Source: Actinokineospora diospyrosa
GTDB taxonomy: Bacteria; Actinomycetota; Actinomycetes; Mycobacteriales; Pseudonocardiaceae
Direction of reading: 5' to 3'
Assembly: GCF_024171925.1 (NCBI RefSeq)
Contig: NZ_JAMTCO010000006.1
Span: forward strand, 1-64,000
DNA length: 64,000 nt
Shown here: positions 32,262-41,800 of the stretch, piece after piece
How the letters are laid out: every line of letters starts with the position of its first letter
How positions within the stretch are numbered: the first letter of the stretch is position 1
Notes under the pieces: generated by a model
The model's input: the letters and a program-made list of their open reading frames with translations, nothing else
What the model was told of the DNA's origin: nothing
The model's database searches: none
Program-made: the position numbers and the translations under genes

Positions 32262-33062
32262 ATGACACAGCAGGCCGCACGCGTCTCCGCCATCGGCGAG
32301 TTGATCCGGGACTGGCGCAAAGACCGCAACTTGAGCCAACTGGACCTCGCCGCCAAAGCCGACGTCTCTGCGCGGCACCTCAGTTTCGTGGAGACCGGCC
32401 GGTCCGCGCCCAGCCGTGACATGGTGTTGCGGCTGGCTGAGCACCTCGACGTCCCCCTGCGCGACCGGAACCGGTTGTTGCTCGCCGCGGGTTACGCACC
32501 CGCCTACGCCGAGACCCCCCTCGACACACCCCGCCTCCAGATGGTGCGGGCCGCCATCCGCCGGGTGCTGGACGGCCACGACCCGTTCCCCGCCTTCGCT
32601 GTGGACGCCTGCTGGACCATGGTCGACGCGAACGCGAGCGTCGCGCTGCTGACCCGGGGTGCCCCGGACAGCCTGCTCGCGGCGCCGTTCAACGTGTTGC
32701 GGTACAGCCTGCACCCGCAGGGGCTGGCGGCTCGGATGCTGAACCTGGCGCAGTGGCGGGAGTACGTGTTGACCAGGGTTGAGCGCCAGCTGAAGGCGGG
32801 GCCGAGCGGCAACGGTGAGCTCGCGGCGCTGTACCGGGAGTTGATCGGCTACCCGGCGACCAACCAGCTCGGCGGGTCGGCGTTGGACGACACGTCGGAT
32901 GTGTTCGTGCCGTTGCGGCTGCTTTTCGACGGTCAGGAATTGTCGTTGTTCAGCACGGTCACGACCTTCGGCACGCCGCGCGATATCACCGTGGACGAAT
33001 TGCACGTCGAGAACTTCTACCCCGCGGACGAGGCCACCGAGAAGTACCTGCGGAGCCGGTGA
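32262..33062 (+). CDS. MmyB-like XRE transcriptional regulator
   Basis: The protein has 266 residues from the ATG at 32262; the longer in-frame version would begin inside the tandem repeat. It has an N-terminal helix-turn-helix (about 8-70): I-R-D-W-R-K-D-R-N-L-S-Q-L-D-L-A-A-K-A-D-V-S-A-R-H-L-S-F-V-E-T-G-R-S-A-P-S. The C-terminal domain is MmyB-type, a PAS-like ligand pocket: P-A-F-A-V-D-x-x-W-T-M-V-D-A-N. It resembles regulators that bind a small molecule or fatty acid and control an adjacent small enzyme gene. It is convergent (4-bp gap) with the SnoaL-like gene. Confidence 0.88.
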   Translation: MTQQAARVSAIGELIRDWRKDRNLSQLDLAAKADVSARHLSFVETGRSAPSRDMVLRLAEHLDVPLRDRNRLLLAAGYAPAYAETPLDTPRLQMVRAAIRRVLDGHDPFPAFAVDACWTMVDANASVALLTRGAPDSLLAAPFNVLRYSLHPQGLAARMLNLAQWREYVLTRVERQLKAGPSGNGELAALYRELIGYPATNQLGGSALDDTSDVFVPLRLLFDGQELSLFSTVTTFGTPRDITVDELHVENFYPADEATEKYLRSR

Positions 33063-33066
33063 GCGA

Positions 33067-33432
33067 TTACGACGGTACCTTGTCCAGGAAGCCGTACACG
33101 CTCTGGATCCGCCCGTCCGCGTTGACGACAGCCACGTCGAACCCGACCACGATCGCCTCGGCCCCCGCGGTCGGCACGAGCTCCCAGGTGAACCGCACGA
33201 CGTTGTGGTGTTCGTCGAAGACGTCGCCCAGGACGAAGCGCATCCCGGTGAACTGCGCCTGCGCCGAGGCGACGACCTGGTCGATGCCCGCCCAGCCGGT
33301 GACCGACACCAGCGGGTCGACGTACGCGCCGTCCTCGGCCCACAGGGCCTCGATCATCTCCCGCCGCGCTGTCGCGTCCGTGCGGTTCCACACGGCCAGG
33401 TAGGCGTCGACAATCGCGTTGAGGTCGCTCAC
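33067..33432 (-). CDS. SnoaL-like/NTF2-fold protein
   Basis: This 121-residue cone-fold protein has I-V-D-A-Y-L-A-V-W-N-x-T-D-A-x-x-R-R-x-M-I-E-A-L-W as helix 1-2, A-Y-V-D-P-L and G-W-A-G-I-D-Q-V in the middle, and a C-terminal sheet F-T-W-E-L-V-P...I-V-V-G-F-D-V-A-V-V. SnoaL-like proteins range from polyketide cyclases to simple ligand binders; the catalytic type cannot be told. The GTG has GGGAG 7 nt upstream. An inverted repeat AGTCTT-N8-AAGACT at 33481-33500 in its promoter region may bind the neighbouring MmyB-like regulator. Confidence 0.85.
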   Translation of the reverse strand: MSDLNAIVDAYLAVWNRTDATARREMIEALWAEDGAYVDPLVSVTGWAGIDQVVASAQAQFTGMRFVLGDVFDEHHNVVRFTWELVPTAGAEAIVVGFDVAVVNADGRIQSVYGFLDKVPS

Positions 33433-33527
33433 GGCAATTCTCCCGACTCGAATCCCGGCCCGGTGCCGGTGTCTTCACGAAGTCTTGTCGAAGGAAGACT
33501 CGACGTCGATTACCCCGGAGGTAATAC

Positions 33528-33563
33528 CCGGCGCGCGGCGAAAGGGAGTTCGCCGCGCGCCGG
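33528..33563 (-). terminator. Strong hairpin terminator
   Basis: A perfect 15-bp stem (33528-33542 with 33549-33563) closes a 6-nt loop right after the stop of the lamin-tail gene and separates it from the SnoaL-like promoter. Confidence 0.85.
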
Positions 33564-33568
33564 ATCGG

Positions 33569-34951
33569 TCAGCAGTTGATGGTGCCCTTGCGCAGTGCGT
33601 GGCCGCCGGTGTTGCTGTCGTCGGCCCAGTACACCGGCTTCGACCCGCCGACGCACTCGCTGGAGCCCGCCAGGGTGAAGCCCTCGTTGTTCAGGTTCGA
33701 CATGCCGCTGGGGCGGTTGTGGACGGCGGTGGTGGCGAACACACCGGAAGGGTTGATCGCCAGGGTCCGGTGTTCGCCGTCGCAGGTGTCGTCGCAGACG
33801 ACCCAGAGCCGGGCGGACTGGGGCTCCCACTGGAGTTCCATGACGCCGTCGAGGCCGGTGGCGATGGACGCGACGCGGGTCGCGGTGCCGGAGTCCTGCA
33901 GGACGTAGCCGTAGACCAGGGCGGTGCCCTCGACGCCGACGAAGAACACGCCGCCGGTGTGCGCGCCGTAGAGGCCCGGGTTGTAGGCCGCGCCGGTGGA
34001 CTCGTCGCGGAACCCGGCCGCGGTCAGCGTGGCGTCGGGGATCCAGGTGATCCCCTCGAAGCCGAGGTTGCCGCCGACCGCGGGCAGGCCGGAGGTCAGG
34101 TTCCACTCCTTGGTGGCGGTCAGCGAGCTGCCCGACCCGCTCACGTCGTACTTGAGCACCGACAGCCTGCTCGACCCCGACCCGTTGCGCTCACTGGCGA
34201 CGTAGACCCCGCCCGCCGAGCCGGAGCCGGTGACGGTCACGCCCTCGCTGTCCGGGGTGCCGGTCCCGCCGGGGAACCGCAGCGCCTTGCCGGAGAGCCA
34301 GCCGGTGGCCGGTGTCCAGCCGCCGGTGCCGTTGGGGACCAGCCGCCACAGCTTGCCGGAGTTCTGCGCGCCCCACAGCACGCCGCCCTCCTGGTAGAGG
34401 CCGCTGAGGTCGGACCCGAACACGTTCGCCGCGTCGGCGTTGGACACCGAGCCGCTGCCGGGCCACGCGGTCGCGGCGACGCAGTCGTTGAGGCCGCCGA
34501 GGGTGAGCGCGGCCGCGCGCAGGGTGCCCGTGCCGTCGGCGCAACGCGACCAGGACGGGTCGGAGTGGCTGCTCCAGTTGACGCTGTCGACCAGCGTGGT
34601 GCCGTTGGCGAGGTAGAGCCGGGCGTCGTCGTCGGACCCGAGGCCGAACTTGTCGTGCACGTCGAAGGCCCGCGCGGCGCCCGGTGCGAGCGTCGTCCCC
34701 GCGGGGATCTTGTAGGACGAGCTGTTGTTGTCGTCCTTGAGCACCCAGCCGGAGATGTCGACGGTGGCGGCGCCCTTGTTGTAGAGCTCGATCGAGTCGT
34801 TGACGTCGCCGGTGGTCACCACCTCGTTGATCCGGATGTCGTCGGCGGGGGCGGCCTGCGCCTGGGGCGCGGCGAGCGCACCGAGCACCACCGCGGCGCA
34901 CGCCGCGGCGATCGCCCGCAGGCGCGGCCGGGAAACGCGAACGTCAGTCAC
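33569..34951 (-). CDS. Secreted lamin-tail plus esterase-like-phytase-type beta-propeller protein
   Basis: The GTG at 34951 has GAGGA 8-9 nt upstream and gives 460 residues starting V-T-D-V-R-V, with a signal peptide ending Q-A-Q-A-A-P. Residues about 35-140 form a lamin-tail domain: I-R-I-N-E-V, D-S-I-E-L-Y-N-K-G, I-S-G-W-V-L-K-D, G-A-A-R-A-F-D-V. From about 170 the chain resembles the esterase-like activity of phytase domain: N-L-G-F-E-G-I-T-W-I-P and E-G-F-T-L-A-G-S repeats of a propeller. This pairing is known in actinobacterial exported proteins of nucleic acid or phosphate scavenging type, but the activity is unproven. A C-terminal T-I-N-C cysteine is present. Confidence 0.8.
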   Translation of the reverse strand: MTDVRVSRPRLRAIAAACAAVVLGALAAPQAQAAPADDIRINEVVTTGDVNDSIELYNKGAATVDISGWVLKDDNNSSSYKIPAGTTLAPGAARAFDVHDKFGLGSDDDARLYLANGTTLVDSVNWSSHSDPSWSRCADGTGTLRAAALTLGGLNDCVAATAWPGSGSVSNADAANVFGSDLSGLYQEGGVLWGAQNSGKLWRLVPNGTGGWTPATGWLSGKALRFPGGTGTPDSEGVTVTGSGSAGGVYVASERNGSGSSRLSVLKYDVSGSGSSLTATKEWNLTSGLPAVGGNLGFEGITWIPDATLTAAGFRDESTGAAYNPGLYGAHTGGVFFVGVEGTALVYGYVLQDSGTATRVASIATGLDGVMELQWEPQSARLWVVCDDTCDGEHRTLAINPSGVFATTAVHNRPSGMSNLNNEGFTLAGSSECVGGSKPVYWADDSNTGGHALRKGTINC

Positions 34952-35286
34952 GAGAGCCGTCCTCGAAGTCGATCCGACAGGGCCTCCCGACCTTCCCGAC
35001 ACCGACCCAACAGCCCCTCTCCCGCACATGATCGTCGTGTGAACGGACCGCGAACTGGTGCGGCGGCGGTGACGTGATCGCGCGGCACCACCCGACCGGG
35101 GACTCGAAGAGAGCAACGCACCCGGGTTCCACAGGCGTTGCGGTGGTGGCGGCCTGCGGGCCCGGGTGAACGTCCGACCCGGTGGGGTGAGGACCGTCCA
35201 CCTGGTGCAACCAGCGCCCGGCGCGGCGCGATGAACCGTCGGGCCGGGTGTACCCGGTTCGCGCCGATGCTTTGGGAGGTTCGGTC
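34952..35286. other. Divergent intergenic region, 335 bp
   Basis: This region separates two exported-protein genes transcribed away from each other. Apart from ribosome sites at each end (GAGGA for the left gene, GGGAGG for the right) I see no clear promoter boxes, operators or small genes. Confidence 0.5.
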
Positions 35287-36981
35287 GTGGACGTCTCTCG
35301 TCGTCGATGGGGTGCTGTGGTCGCTGCGGCCCTGTTGAGCCTGCCCGGCCTGGTTGTGGTGGCCACGCCCGCCGTCGCTGTGCCCGCTGCGTCCGCTGCG
35401 GCGCCGGGGGTTCCGTTGGCGCCGACGGTGGTGTTCGAAGAGGGGTTTGAGAACGGCCAGGGTGCCGCGGTCACGTGGGTGGACGACTACACCGGGCCCG
35501 CGCCGCTGGGGCAGACCTACACCGCCGATCCCGCGTGGTTGACCTCGTGCAACGGCATCATCGCCTCGCCGCTCAACCAGCTCAACGATCCGCCGGGCGC
35601 CGGGTGCGGCGGGTGGTGGCCGCGGGTGAAGGACCTGGCCAGGGTGCTGGGGGACTGGTCGGACGGCACCGGGGCGACCAACCACGCGGTGACCGCGTAC
35701 ACGCACAGCGACCCTGGCGCGGGCAAGACGCAACTGCAGAGCGTCACCCCGATCCCGCTGTCGGCGACGAACCGGTTCGTGGCGTTCTCCGTGGACGTCG
35801 CCGAGCAGAACTGCTACGCCGACAACGCCCGCTACGCCTTCTACCTGCTCGACGGCGGCACGGCGGTGCCCGCGTTCGAGCGGCCGATCGTGCCCTGCGT
35901 TGACGCGACGACCGTGGTCAACGGCACGTCGGTCGGCACCTTCCACAGCGACGCGCCCGTGCTGTTCTCCGGTACGTCGGTCGGTTTGCGCCTGGTGAAC
36001 GACCAGCCCAGCGGCAACGGCAACGACGGCGCGTTCGACAACATCCGCGTCCTGGACGTGACCCCTCGGCTGGACCTCGCCTACGCGACCACCCCGGTGG
36101 TGGTCGGGAGCACGTCCACGTTGACCCTCACCGTGACCAACACCAGTGAGCTGAGCGCTAAGGCGGGTTGGTCGTTGCGGCTGAGCCTGCCGCCGGGCCT
36201 CAACGCCTCGACGACCGCGGCTGACACGACCTGCGCCGACCCGGTGTTCGGCACCAGCGGCGCCACCAACCTGTACACCACCGCCACACTCCCAGCAGGC
36301 GCCGCGTCGTGCACCATCACCGTCCCGGTCCGCCCGCAAACCGTTGGCACCTATACGACTTGCGCGGGCGACGTCACCCCGCTCGTCGGCCTCGACCCGC
36401 CGTCGTGCTCCACCCTGCGGGTCGTCGGCCCGGCGTACACCTTCGACGCCCACGCACACGCGACCCGCGTGTCCACCCTGCTCGGCCCGCTACCGCCGAT
36501 CGCTCCGGCCGACCTGACCTGCACCACCACGCCCGGCTCGGACAGCGCGACCCTGGCTGACGCACCTCTGCCGCCGATCGGCACCACGGCCGTGATCGCC
36601 AACGACGCGGTCGCTTCCGTCGGCCCCGACGGCCTGCGCACTGCTCGCGCCACCACGCACACAGCGGCGCTCAACCTCCTCAGCGGCCTGATCACCGCCG
36701 ACGAACTCCGCGCTGAGGCTGTCGCGACTACGACGCCCACGGGTGCGATCGCGGTGTCCGGCTCCAGTGCGCTGTCCAACCTTCGGGTCGCGGGCAGGCT
36801 CGTCGTTCCCACTACGTCGGTCAACATCAGCATCCCGTTGGTGGGGACGGTTACGACCAATGAGCAAGTCCGCCGGGCGAATGGCATCACGGTGAACGCG
36901 CTCCATATTAGACTGATCGCGGGGACGGATATTGTGGTTGGTCACGCGCGGGCGGGTCTTGGATCGCCTTGCGGGATCTGA
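35287..36981 (+). CDS. Secreted choice-of-anchor-type surface protein
   Basis: The GTG at 35287 follows TTGGGAGG and gives 564 residues with a signal peptide (V-D-V-S-R-R-R-W, hydrophobic to V-A-V-P-A-A-S-A). Residues about 40-270 form a jelly-roll-like domain: F-E-E-G-F-E-N-G, W-W-P-R-V-K-D-L, C-Y-A-D-N-A-R-Y-A-F-Y, G-A-F-D-N-I-R-V-L-D-V-T-P. About 275-390 is a DUF11-like repeat: L-T-L-T-V-T-N-T-S-E-L and A-G-W-S-L-R-L-S-L-P-P-G-L. The C-terminal third (from A-Y-T-F-D-A-H-A-H-A-T-R-V) matches the choice-of-anchor P pattern. No sorting signal follows, so attachment is uncertain. The role is adhesive or structural by inference. Confidence 0.75.
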   Translation: MDVSRRRWGAVVAAALLSLPGLVVVATPAVAVPAASAAAPGVPLAPTVVFEEGFENGQGAAVTWVDDYTGPAPLGQTYTADPAWLTSCNGIIASPLNQLNDPPGAGCGGWWPRVKDLARVLGDWSDGTGATNHAVTAYTHSDPGAGKTQLQSVTPIPLSATNRFVAFSVDVAEQNCYADNARYAFYLLDGGTAVPAFERPIVPCVDATTVVNGTSVGTFHSDAPVLFSGTSVGLRLVNDQPSGNGNDGAFDNIRVLDVTPRLDLAYATTPVVVGSTSTLTLTVTNTSELSAKAGWSLRLSLPPGLNASTTAADTTCADPVFGTSGATNLYTTATLPAGAASCTITVPVRPQTVGTYTTCAGDVTPLVGLDPPSCSTLRVVGPAYTFDAHAHATRVSTLLGPLPPIAPADLTCTTTPGSDSATLADAPLPPIGTTAVIANDAVASVGPDGLRTARATTHTAALNLLSGLITADELRAEAVATTTPTGAIAVSGSSALSNLRVAGRLVVPTTSVNISIPLVGTVTTNEQVRRANGITVNALHIRLIAGTDIVVGHARAGLGSPCGI

Positions 36982-36984
36982 TGG

Positions 36985-37018
36985 ACGAGCGGTGGCGGGG
37001 GATTCTCGCCACCGCTCG
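36985..37018 (+). terminator. Hairpin terminator
   Basis: ACGAGCGGTGGCG (36985-36997) pairs perfectly with 37006-37018 around an 8-nt loop, 3 bp after the stop codon. Confidence 0.8.
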
Positions 37019-38028
37019 TGATCAATCGGGTTGATCTTGCGTGGTTGGGTTGTGGCGGCAGGTGTGTGGGGTTGGTTGTCCACAACGCCTTCTGCTGTCC
37101 ACAGGGCGCTGGTTGATGCTCCCGTTGTGTCGGTGGGTCTCGGTAGGCTGTGTATTTGGGGGCTTTCGATCAGGTTGATCTTGGCGTAGGCCGTGGCTGG
37201 GGATGCGGGGCAAGAACTTCGGGGCCTCCGCCTTCGGCTCCGGTGGACGGCCTCGTCGCCTGGCGGCGACCTCGGGCCCGATCCGCGACTTTTCGAGCTC
37301 TGCTCGATGCGGTGGACCTGTTTTGCGCGGGGCCCCTACGACACCCGTGGCAGGACCGCAAAGCAGGGGCCGAAAAGCATGGCCCTGTCCGCTACCGACG
37401 CTACGGCTGCCGCTCCCCCACACAAAACAGGTCCACCCCATCGAGCAGTTGGCACCAGCGAGTCCGACTGTCCAGGCGCTGAGCAGGTGGGCTGGGGCGG
37501 ACCTGACGGCAGGCCAGTTGGCACCGACGGGTCCGAGTGTCCATGCGCTGGGTTGGCAGGGCAGCCGAGGGCGGGCTGGGTTGGCACCGGCTGTTCCGAG
37601 TGTCCAAGGGCTGGCCAGGTGGGTTGGGGCAGACCTGGCGGGAGCTGGGATGGCACCACTGGGTCCGAGTGTCCAGGGGTTGATCAGGTGAGTTGGGGCG
37701 GTCCTGACGGCAGGCGAGCTGGCACCGGACCTTCCGAGTGTCCAGGCGTTGGGTTGAGTGGGCTGGCGGGTGGTTGTCCACAACGTGCTCTGTTGTCCAC
37801 AGGCCCCAATCACTGCCCCGGTTTTGTCGGGTTCCCTCGGTAGGCTGTATATCGGGGGCTCTTGTGGCAGATGATCTTGGGTACGCCGGGGGTTGGCATC
37901 GGCGGCAGGGGCTGGCTAGGTGGTGACACAACCACGCGGCTGTCTGGGACGATCAGCTCTTGACCGCTCAGCAAGCGTTTGCCGGACACGCCGTCTCGGT
38001 GCTTTCGTCCTATTCGGACAGAAGGGTG
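37019..38028. repeat. Composite intergenic repeat, locus C (no gene)
   Basis: The order here is complete: paired TTGTCCACA/CTGTCCACA (37076-37103), GGTAGGCTGTGTAT (about 37143), a GTCGCCTGGCGGCGA hairpin (about 37255), hairpin copy C (37302-37446), and four to five ~68-bp minisatellite units (about 37465-37750). Then come a second TTGTCCACA pair (37773-37781 and 37793-37801) and GGTAGGCTGTATAT (about 37840). The last ~105 bp are almost identical, inverted, to 48680-48785. From about 37890 to 38028 I see nothing distinct. Confidence 0.8.
37302..37446 (-). repeat. Conserved 145-bp hairpin element, copy C
   Basis: Outer arms 37302-37325 and 37423-37446 are complementary except for one base (GATGCGG in place of GATGGGG). 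The tip stem and GAAAAGCAT loop are as in copy B, and 3' flanks match copy B for at least 30 bp. Confidence 0.72.
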
Positions 38029-38577
38029 CTAGCCCGGCCTGGTCGCCGCGTCGAGTCGGGTGAGGATTGGGGTGAGTAGGGCGCTTGCCTCGCGCACCAG
38101 CACCGCCAACGCCAACCTCGCCGCTTCCGGTACGGCGGCGGCGGACTCGGGGGCTGGTGGGAGGTCGGTGAACGGTACCGGTGCTTCCACCAGGAGGGTC
38201 GACCGCAGGTGTGGGACGGCGGCTATGTCGCGCGCGGTTGGGTCGACGTATTGGCCGAACAGCGAGGGCCAGTCTCGCCAGCCTCGGTCGGCGACCCAGT
38301 CCCGGGGCCAGGCGATCGCGGCGGGCCAGGGTGCGGCGAGGGTGGCGGAGGCGGTCAGGGTGCCGTCCCACGCGCTCGGCGTGAACACGGCTGTCAGCAC
38401 GCGGGGATGCCGGTGGAGGTACCCGGGGTCGGCGGTGGGCGGCCCCGCCAGTCGCCACACCGCGCATGCGAACGCCACCGGGCTGATGTCGCCGAGAGTT
38501 GTCGCCAGGCTCTCGTGGTGCGTCCTCAGGTGCTGGTCAAAGCCCTCGTCGAGTCGTTCCGCCCACACCGGCCGCAT
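38029..38577 (-). CDS. Hypothetical protein
   Basis: I use the ATG at 38577, which has GGAGGA 6 nt upstream; a GTG at 38619 would add 14 residues of low complexity. The 182-residue protein begins M-R-P-V-W-A-E-R-L-D-E-G-F-D-Q-H-L-R. It contains several tryptophan-rich segments (A-C-A-V-W-R-L-A-G, A-W-P-R-D-W-V-A-D-R-G-W-R-D-W) and a helical C terminus (A-R-L-A-L-A-V-L-V-R-E). There is no signal peptide, membrane helix or recognised motif. It is divergent from the transmembrane STAND gene, 260 bp apart. Confidence 0.6.
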   Translation of the reverse strand: MRPVWAERLDEGFDQHLRTHHESLATTLGDISPVAFACAVWRLAGPPTADPGYLHRHPRVLTAVFTPSAWDGTLTASATLAAPWPAAIAWPRDWVADRGWRDWPSLFGQYVDPTARDIAAVPHLRSTLLVEAPVPFTDLPPAPESAAAVPEAARLALAVLVREASALLTPILTRLDAATRPG

Positions 38578-38837
38578 CCGCTGTCCTCCACCCCCGTTGA
38601 GGCCACCCAGCCTAATCACGTGACGCCACCGGCGGCGGTGTGTTCATCCAGAGCGCAACGGGCGCCTTAACCGGGTGTGGCGGCATCTGGCCGGGAGTTG
38701 ACCACCATCCCTAGTGGACGAATGTCTGGCGCGGCGGCCGGATTGGGCCGTTCAGGTGGCCGTGCGCCAAGGTCCGGACAGGGGTGGCGCGCGGTCGGGA
38801 CCATGTCCACCCGGTCTGCGGTGGAGGGTTGTGGCAC

Positions 38838-41800
38838 ATGGGTGAGCTCGCGGGCAGGACACGGGCGATCGCGCTGGTGCGGGAGTTCGTGGAGCGGCCG
38901 CTGGTGAAGGGGCGGCCGAGCACCCGGCGCTCGCCGATCGTGGTGTTCGCCGGGCCCAAGGGCAGCGGCAAGACGGGCCTGCTCGACGCGGTCCGGGCCG
39001 AGCTCGAGGGCAACGTGCCCTACGCGCGCATCGACTGCGGGGAGCTGCTCGACGCGGTCCCGTGGGAGGTGCTGTCCTTCCTCACCTTCGAGTTCAACCG
39101 GACGGCCGCGGGCTACGGCACGATCCCCTTCCCCCGCTTCGTCACCGCGCAGGCCGCGATCGCCGAGCCGTTGACGCTGACGAACCTGGCGGCCGACCGG
39201 ACCTCGATCCGCCGCGCGCTCGAGCGGTTGCGCCACATCGACGTGCTGCGGGCGTTCCTGCAGGACCAGGTGGGTCAGGTCGCTGCGGGGCTGTCCGGCG
39301 TGCCGGAGGGGGTCGTCCGGTTGATGCCGGACCTGCTGCTGCGCGGGCTGGTCCGCTGGCGCCGCGGCAGGCGGGTCGTGCTCGGGGACGGGCTGGAGTT
39401 TTACGGCGAGGGCGACCGGGCCTACGACGAGCTGATCCGCCTGCACCGGCTGACCAGGGCGGAGGCGGGCGAGGGCGACCGCACCGAGGCCGCGGAGCTG
39501 CTGTGGTCGGCGTTCCTGGCCGACCTGCGCGCGGCGTTCGCCTCGCACCGGGGCGTGCGCACCTGGTCGCTCAACTGCGTCGTGCTGCTGGACAACATCG
39601 ACACCGAGTCCGGTCGCCTGCTCTACAACGCGCTGGCCGACGCGCGGCGGCGCGACGCCGACCCGCTCACCGTGGTCGCGACCAGTTCGGGCACCGTCGC
39701 CCAGCACATCGCGGGGGAGGACCCGCTGCCGACCGCCGAGGAGGCCGGGCGCGCGGACTACGAGCAGCGCGCCACCGATGCCCGCTACGCCGACGCGTAC
39801 CCGATCGCCCTGCGCGACCTGACGCTGGAGGAGGTCACCCAGCTGGTCTCCGAGGTGGGCAACCCGATGCTGAACGCGCGCCGCGACGTGGCCGAGTCGG
39901 TGCACCGCTTCACCCGCGGCCACCCCGGCGCGACCGCGTTGCTGGTAGGCGCGACCGGGCACCTGCGCCAGGCCACCTCGCCGCGCGACCTGCTCGGTGA
40001 GCGGTGGCGGGGACCGGTCGGCGCCGCGCAGATCACCCTCGCGGAGCGGATGCTGCGCGACTTCCTCGGCGAGTCGCCGCCCGACGAGCTCGTCGCCTGG
40101 TTGGAGCTGTGCGCGGCCGCCCCGCACATCGACGCGGCCGCCGTGTTGACCCGGTTCGCCGACGCGGCGCCCGACGGCGCGGCCGTCGCCCAGGAGTTGC
40201 AGGTCAAGGACGCCGCAGGCCGCCAGGTGATGCTGCCCGCGTTGCGCAATCTGCTGCTGTACCGGCTCGCACAGACACCGCGGCGGTGGACCGCGGTGCA
40301 CACCTGGCTGCGCGACAACGGCGCCACCACGCACCGCCGCTACCACGCGCTCGCCGCGCACGACCTGACCTCGGTCGTGGGCTGGTTCGAGCCCAAGCTG
40401 CGGGCGACCAAGGCGTGGTTCGCCGAACTGGACACCGTCGTGGCGGCGCCGTGCGACCTCGACGGCGGCCAGGTGAACCGCTACCGCCTGCTGGACGCGG
40501 TCGGCTGGACCGACGAGGCCAACGGCTCGCGGCGGCTGATCGCCGAGGCGGTGGTCGCGCTGTGGCTGGCCGAGGAGTACTCGACGACCGCACGCGTGGC
40601 GATGCGCGAGAGCGGGCTCAAGAAGTTGCGGGAGCTCGCCGCCGACCGGCGCGTGGTCCGGGGCGACTTCGATGAGGCGGTCGACCGGGTGGCGAACCGG
40701 GCCCGGTCGGAGAGCAGGGGAGCGCGGACCACGCGCTACGCGGACAGCCCGGTGGCGTTCGTCCCGCCGTTGCCCCCGGCCACCAAGCGGTCGCGGCTGC
40801 GGCTGCGGGTGGTGGCCGCGGCCGTGGCGCTGGCCCTGGTCGCCGCGGGTGGTCTCTTCGCCTGGGATCGGATTTCCCGTTGCGCGGAGGGTGTTTACCA
40901 GGTTGACGGCGAATGCGTGGGGGTGACGGACGGGTCCTATGTGTTCGACGAGCAGTTGCGGACCGTGCAGGACAAGATCTTCGCGGAGAACGAGCGCGTG
41001 GCGGGCTCACCGTACGTGACGCTCGCCGTGCTGACCCCGTTGCTGCCCAACCCGGTCGGCGGAAGTGTTACCTGGGGCCGTATCCGGGCCCAGCTGGAGG
41101 GTGCGCACGCCGCTCAGGTGGCGGCGAACAAGGACAAGCGCGAACCCAAGGTGCGGCTGCTACTGGCCAACCCGGGTAGCAGGCAGCAGGAATGGCGCGC
41201 GGTGGTCGAGCAGCTGGTCGAGCTGGCCGACGACGAGCACCTGGTCGGCGTCGTCGGGGTCGGGCAGAGCACGAAGAACGCCAGGGACACCGCGGTCGAA
41301 CTGTCCCGTGTGGACATCCCGATGGTCGCCTCGGTGGTGACCGCGGCGCGCTTCGCCGAGCTGTCGCCGTCGGAGAACGGCGGGACACCCGGCTACATCA
41401 AGGGGTTCACCCGAGTCAGCACCACGACCCGCGACCAGGTAACGGTCCTGGCCGAACACCTCGCGCAACCCGTTGTGCGCAAGGCGATGCTGGTCTACGA
41501 CAGCGATGAGAGCGACCTCTACACCTCGTCGCTGCGCGAGGAGTTCGAGGCGGCGGCCGCGCGCGGCAAGGTGTCGATCTCGGTCAAGAGCCGGTTCGAC
41601 ACCGAGGCGTCGCTGGACACCCAGTTCCGCGAGATCATGCGCGACCTGTGCGGCGACGGCGCCCCCGACACCGTGCTCTACGCGGGCCGGGCCGTGCTGC
41701 TCGACGACCTGATCGCCAACCTGCGCACCCGCGGCTGCGCCCTGGACCGGACCATCACCCTGGCCACCGGCTCCGACGCGTCCATGCTGCGGACCAGGCC

